A stretch of DNA of 8,283 bases from Acidobacteriota bacterium. Lineage in GTDB: Bacteria; Acidobacteriota; Terriglobia; Terriglobales; Acidobacteriaceae. How positions within the stretch are numbered: the stretch's first letter is position 1; the number at the start of each line of letters is the position of its first letter. The notes beneath the pieces were generated by a model, which saw nothing but the letters and a program-made list of their open reading frames with translations, was not told the origin of the DNA and did no database searches. Positions 5,707 through 8,283 of this stretch are shown piece by piece. The stretch is taken from NCBI GenBank assembly GCA_021778875.1, contig JAJYBT010000068.1, positions 1 to 8,283 of the forward strand, written 5' to 3'. The position numbers were made by a program, and so were the translations under genes.

Positions 5707-7088
5707 TTATCAATCTGGCCAGGCGCGCGCACGATCACAACTGGGAACTGGACCCCATTACACGCTCGCTGTTGGATACGGACTTCTACAAGCTGCTGAT
5801 GCTTCAGTTTATCTGGAAGCATTTTCCCAGGACGCGCGCGACGTTTACACTGGTCAACCGCTCAACGGCGGTGCTGCTCGGCAACATGGTCAGCGTGGAC
5901 GAGCTGCGCGAGCAACTGCAGGCGACGCGCAAGCTGCGCATGCACAAGTCCGAGCTGATCTGGCTGGCGGGCAATACGTTCTATGGCCGCAGAGGCATTT
6001 TTGAACCGGCGTTTCTGGAGTGGCTGGAGCGCGACTTTCGTCTTTCGGACTTTGAATTGTCGGTGGAAGAAGGGCAGATTTCTCTTCGCTTCGACGGCTT
6101 GTGGACCGAGACGACGATGTGGGAAATCTACGCGCTCTCAGCCATTGACGAGTTGAAGACCCGCGCGAATCTGAAACGGCTGACCGAGTTTGAGCTGGAC
6201 ATTCTGTATGCCCGGGCCAAGACGCGGCTGTGGGAGAAGATGGAGCGCATGCGCGGCGTGCCGGGGCTGAACGTGAGCGACTTTGGCACGCGGCGGCGGC
6301 ACAGCTTCCTGTGGCACGAATATGTTGTAAAGGCGATGAGCGACGTGCTGGGAGCGAGCTTTGCCGGCAGCTCCAACACGTTCCTGGCGTACAAGCACGA
6401 CCTTGAGGCCATTGGCACCAATGCGCACGAACTGCCGATGGCGCTGGCCGCGCTGGCGAACACCGACGATGAAGTGCGGTCGGCGCAGTACAAGCTGCTG
6501 GATCTGTGGCAGCAGACCTACCAGGGAGAGCTGCTGATCATGCTGCCGGATACGTATGGCACCACGCAGTTCCTCCGCAAGGCGCCGGACTGGGTGGCCA
6601 ACTGGACGGGCCAGCGCATCGACAGCAAAGATCCCTACATTACCGGAGATGAATATATCGAATGGCTCAAGGAACGAGGCCGCGACCCGCGCCAGAAGCG
6701 GATCATCGCCTCTGACGCGCTGGATGTGGATATCATTCTCGGCCTGCATGCGTATTTTTCCGGCACGATTCGTGGCGGCCTGAGGCCGAGCGATTTTCGC
6801 CGCGCAAGCGATTTTCTGGATGCGAGCAAGTGGATTCCGGAGCGGCGCATCCGCCTCAGCGCCGGGTGGGGCACGTATCTGACCAACGATTTCCGCAACT
6901 GCAATCCGCTGGGCGACGAAAGCTTCAACCCGGTAAGCCTGGTGTGCAAGATGAGCGAGGTCGATGGACGCCCGGCGGTGAAGCTGTCAGACAACTACCG
7001 CAAGGCCCTGGGGCCGCCCGCGGAGGTCGAGCGCTACCGGCGCATCTTCGGCGTTGAAGGCGTGGCGGATGCGCCGGCAACGGTGTAG
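5703..7088 (+). CDS. pncB: Nicotinate phosphoribosyltransferase (NAD salvage)
   Basis: Converts nicotinate, PRPP and ATP to nicotinate mononucleotide in the Preiss-Handler route to NAD, in the cytosol. About 461 residues from the GTG at 5703 (GGGGA at 5694-5698, short spacer); an in-frame GTG at 5643 would overlap the regulator and add 20. Marks: LLDTDFYKL (23-31), SDFGTRRRHS (192-201), GTNAHE (238-243) whose H242 sits where the phosphorylated histidine lies in enterobacterial PncB, DTYGT (283-287), RIDSKDP (305-311), SDALDVD (337-343), GWGTYLTNDF (388-397) and KLSD (427-430). It is longer than E. coli PncB (400 residues), partly through about 27 extra residues at 354-381 before the GWGT strand. 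E. coli has RHDSGDP where this has RIDSKDP. The gene follows the regulator almost directly and ends 49 bp from the convergent cytochrome gene. Confidence 0.95.
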   Translation: MIINLARRAHDHNWELDPITRSLLDTDFYKLLMLQFIWKHFPRTRATFTLVNRSTAVLLGNMVSVDELREQLQATRKLRMHKSELIWLAGNTFYGRRGIFEPAFLEWLERDFRLSDFELSVEEGQISLRFDGLWTETTMWEIYALSAIDELKTRANLKRLTEFELDILYARAKTRLWEKMERMRGVPGLNVSDFGTRRRHSFLWHEYVVKAMSDVLGASFAGSSNTFLAYKHDLEAIGTNAHELPMALAALANTDDEVRSAQYKLLDLWQQTYQGELLIMLPDTYGTTQFLRKAPDWVANWTGQRIDSKDPYITGDEYIEWLKERGRDPRQKRIIASDALDVDIILGLHAYFSGTIRGGLRPSDFRRASDFLDASKWIPERRIRLSAGWGTYLTNDFRNCNPLGDESFNPVSLVCKMSEVDGRPAVKLSDNYRKALGPPAEVERYRRIFGVEGVADAPATV

Positions 7089-7103
7089 TGAACTTCCGTC
7101 GCA

Positions 7104-7128
7104 CTTTCGGATTGAGTTGCGCCGAAGG
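7104..7128. terminator. Weak hairpin in the convergent gap between pncB and the cytochrome gene
   Basis: CTTTCGG (7104-7110) pairs with CCGAAGG (7122-7128), 7 bp with one G-T wobble and an 11-nt loop, between two convergent stops. No T-run follows on either strand, so termination is only suggested by position. Confidence 0.25.
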
Positions 7129-7137
7129 AGGCCGCTG

Positions 7138-7527
7138 TTACTGCGCGGGCGCGGGCGGAGGCTCCTGGCCAGGCGGCGGGGCAGGTTTGTGCTTCGCGCG
7201 CAGGTAGGCAACAATTTGCGCCAATTCCTCGTCGGTCAACGAGTCGGCAAAGGGCGGCATCTTCTTTCCGCCATTCAGAACCTGTTCGGACATCTTTGCG
7301 GGAGTCCAGACCTTGTTCTTGCGGATATCGGTGAGAGCGGGCGCCTTTGCGCCGCCGATGCCGGCGACTCCGTGACAGTGAGCGCATCCTTTGTCGCGAA
7401 AGAGGATTGCGCCTGCCTTTTCAGCCGCTTTCTTTTTTGAGCCGAAGAGCGCGTGCGCAGGTAAGGGAGCCATGCACACGACCAAAAGCGCCGCTACGAA
7501 GGGGAAGATGCGTCGAATAAAAGACAT
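7138..7527 (-). CDS. Secreted single-haem cytochrome c (class I, small)
   Basis: 129 residues on the minus strand, ATG at 7527-7525, TAA at 7140-7138. The start is fixed by a good signal peptide: basic SFIRRIF, a hydrophobic stretch FVAALLVVCMA, then PAHA as likely cleavage site near residue 26. The mature protein carries a haem-attachment motif CAHCH (C48, C51, H52) and a distal ligand M90 in KKMPPF, followed by the usual C-terminal helix LTDEELAQIVAYLR (97-110). The tail (114-129) is Pro-rich and may extend into the periplasm. The role is electron transfer outside the cytoplasmic membrane; the partner is not given by neighbours, which encode no oxidase or dehydrogenase. The SD is weak. Gene is convergent with pncB and divergent from the nuclease-like gene. 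A longer in-frame extension upstream is a shadow. Confidence 0.92.
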   Translation of the reverse strand: MSFIRRIFPFVAALLVVCMAPLPAHALFGSKKKAAEKAGAILFRDKGCAHCHGVAGIGGAKAPALTDIRKNKVWTPAKMSEQVLNGGKKMPPFADSLTDEELAQIVAYLRAKHKPAPPPGQEPPPAPAQ

Positions 7528-7655
7528 CACAGAGAATATTTTCGCATTGCCAGGCGGGGCCCAGCTCAACCTTGCGATGGATTGCGCGCGGCAGCGTGGA
7601 TGATGCGGCGTGCATGCATCGGGCCGTTCGGGCCGAGGGATAATCTGGCTGAAGG
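7528..7655. promoter_or_regulatory. Divergent promoter region between cytochrome c and nuclease-like genes
   Basis: 128 bp separate the two divergent starts and must hold both promoters unless one lies inside a gene. On the plus strand GATAAT (7639-7644) is a good -10 candidate ending 11 nt before the ATG at 7656, without a recognisable -35 at the right distance. TGCATGCA (7611-7618) is a perfect 8-bp palindrome. On the minus strand I see an AT-rich patch near 7533-7545 but no clear promoter. Confidence 0.35.
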
Positions 7656-8283
7656 ATGACAAACGAGACAACACTTTATGCCAGCCGGCTGCGCCTGGAA
7701 CTTGGCCTGCGCAACCAGCGTTATGCGCGGGGGCGGGCGCATGTGGAGAGCTACGGCGGCGCTCCGGTGGTGGTGTATGCGCCGGAGGGTGGGCGGCACG
7801 GGAATTTTTTTGACCCGGCGTATACGGCGATTGCGGTGCGGCCTGAGTGGATGCGGCGCTTTGACAAGGTTCATGCGCAGGCGGCGCGGTCGCTGCCGAA
7901 GCCTGTGCATGATCCGGCCCGGCGCTGGCGCGAGCTGGATTCGTCCATGAGTTCCGATGCTCTGCTGATGAACGTGTTCTGCACGCCGGGGGTTGCGGAG
8001 TCGCCTGCGGTGCGGAAGATGCTGGCCGTGGAGGGTGGCGCATTACCCGAGTTTGGCTGGAAGGCGCGCGTGCCGCTGGCCAACGCGCGATTTGACCGCA
8101 CGGAAGTGGATATGCGGTGGGGCGGGTTGCTGGTTGAGGCCAAGCTGACGGAAGCAGATTTTCAGACGCGCGCGGCGGCGGTGGTTGAAGCGTATCGGGA
8201 CTTTGATGCGGTGTTTGAGAGCGAACTCCTGCCCCGGCTGGAAATCCGCACGGCACGGCGAAGAACGGCGGCGGAGTTTGCCG
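7656..8283 (+). CDS. Partial protein with PD-(D/E)XK nuclease-like motif (3' end outside window)
   Basis: Open from ATG 7656 to the right edge, 209 codons. An in-frame TGA at 7650-7652 rules out an earlier start. The visible part contains SSDALLMNVFC (99-109) and then TEVDM (149-153) followed by LLVEAKLTE (158-166). D152 plus E161-A-K163 with hydrophobic strands on either side is the spacing of the PD-(D/E)XK nuclease active site. Some putative restriction-endonuclease-like families show a similar serine-rich helix before the same motif; this is recollection of the pattern, not a search result. Codon use looks fully coding, with strong G/C in third positions. The GAAGG just before the ATG is too close to act as a normal SD. 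The protein could be a restriction, repair or defence nuclease; no partner gene is visible. Confidence 0.7.
   Translation, partial: MTNETTLYASRLRLELGLRNQRYARGRAHVESYGGAPVVVYAPEGGRHGNFFDPAYTAIAVRPEWMRRFDKVHAQAARSLPKPVHDPARRWRELDSSMSSDALLMNVFCTPGVAESPAVRKMLAVEGGALPEFGWKARVPLANARFDRTEVDMRWGGLLVEAKLTEADFQTRAAAVVEAYRDFDAVFESELLPRLEIRTARRRTAAEFA

Noticed and set aside
7528..8256. Long minus-strand extension upstream of the cytochrome c start
   Set aside because: The signal peptide starts at 7527, the upstream part is Pro/Ser/Arg-rich shadow, and it lies opposite the nuclease-like gene.

Overview
The window is high-GC bacterial DNA with Shine-Dalgarno led genes, GTG/TTG starts and short intergenic gaps. 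The gene mix and codon style are compatible with an Acidobacteriota (Terriglobia-type) chromosome, but this is inference from style, not from a marker gene. No rRNA, tRNA, CRISPR array, transposase or integrase is visible.

Left third (about 1-2140): an AT-richer stretch with three tandem, same-strand genes of one small uncharacterised protein family. The first is cut by the window edge (1-189); the others are complete (389-889 and 1397-1831). All three share an ungapped 44-residue N-terminal helical module with a YRVAY...SEL...RK...EKAVDxLxPL pattern. The second and third also share a C-terminal DP(I/F)QRRI(D/N)xAL box. The two modules are joined by unrelated linkers: seven tandem 11-residue repeats in the second and a Pro-rich stretch in the third. 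The gaps between them (199 and 507 bp) hold hairpins and one reasonable promoter candidate rather than convincing genes.

Middle (about 2145-5653): a class I SAM-dependent methyltransferase, a PfkB-family sugar kinase (TTG start with a good SD), a non-coding or decayed stretch that may be the remnant of a secreted FG-GAP-like protein (4004-4266), and a GntR-LacI chimeric transcription regulator of the AraR architecture.

Right third (about 5650-8283): nicotinate phosphoribosyltransferase (pncB, NAD salvage) follows the regulator so closely that an 18-codon mini-ORF bridges them through ATGA and GTGA overlaps. Convergent to pncB is a small secreted single-haem cytochrome c on the minus strand. 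Divergent from the cytochrome is the start of a protein with a PD-(D/E)XK-nuclease-like D...ExK motif, cut by the right edge.

The genes from the methyltransferase to pncB all lie on the plus strand and may be partly co-transcribed. They do not form one obvious pathway: sugar phosphorylation plus a sugar-responsive-type regulator make one plausible unit, while pncB is housekeeping. The most novel material is the tandem small-protein family at the left, particularly the 33-bp periodic repeat in its second member.
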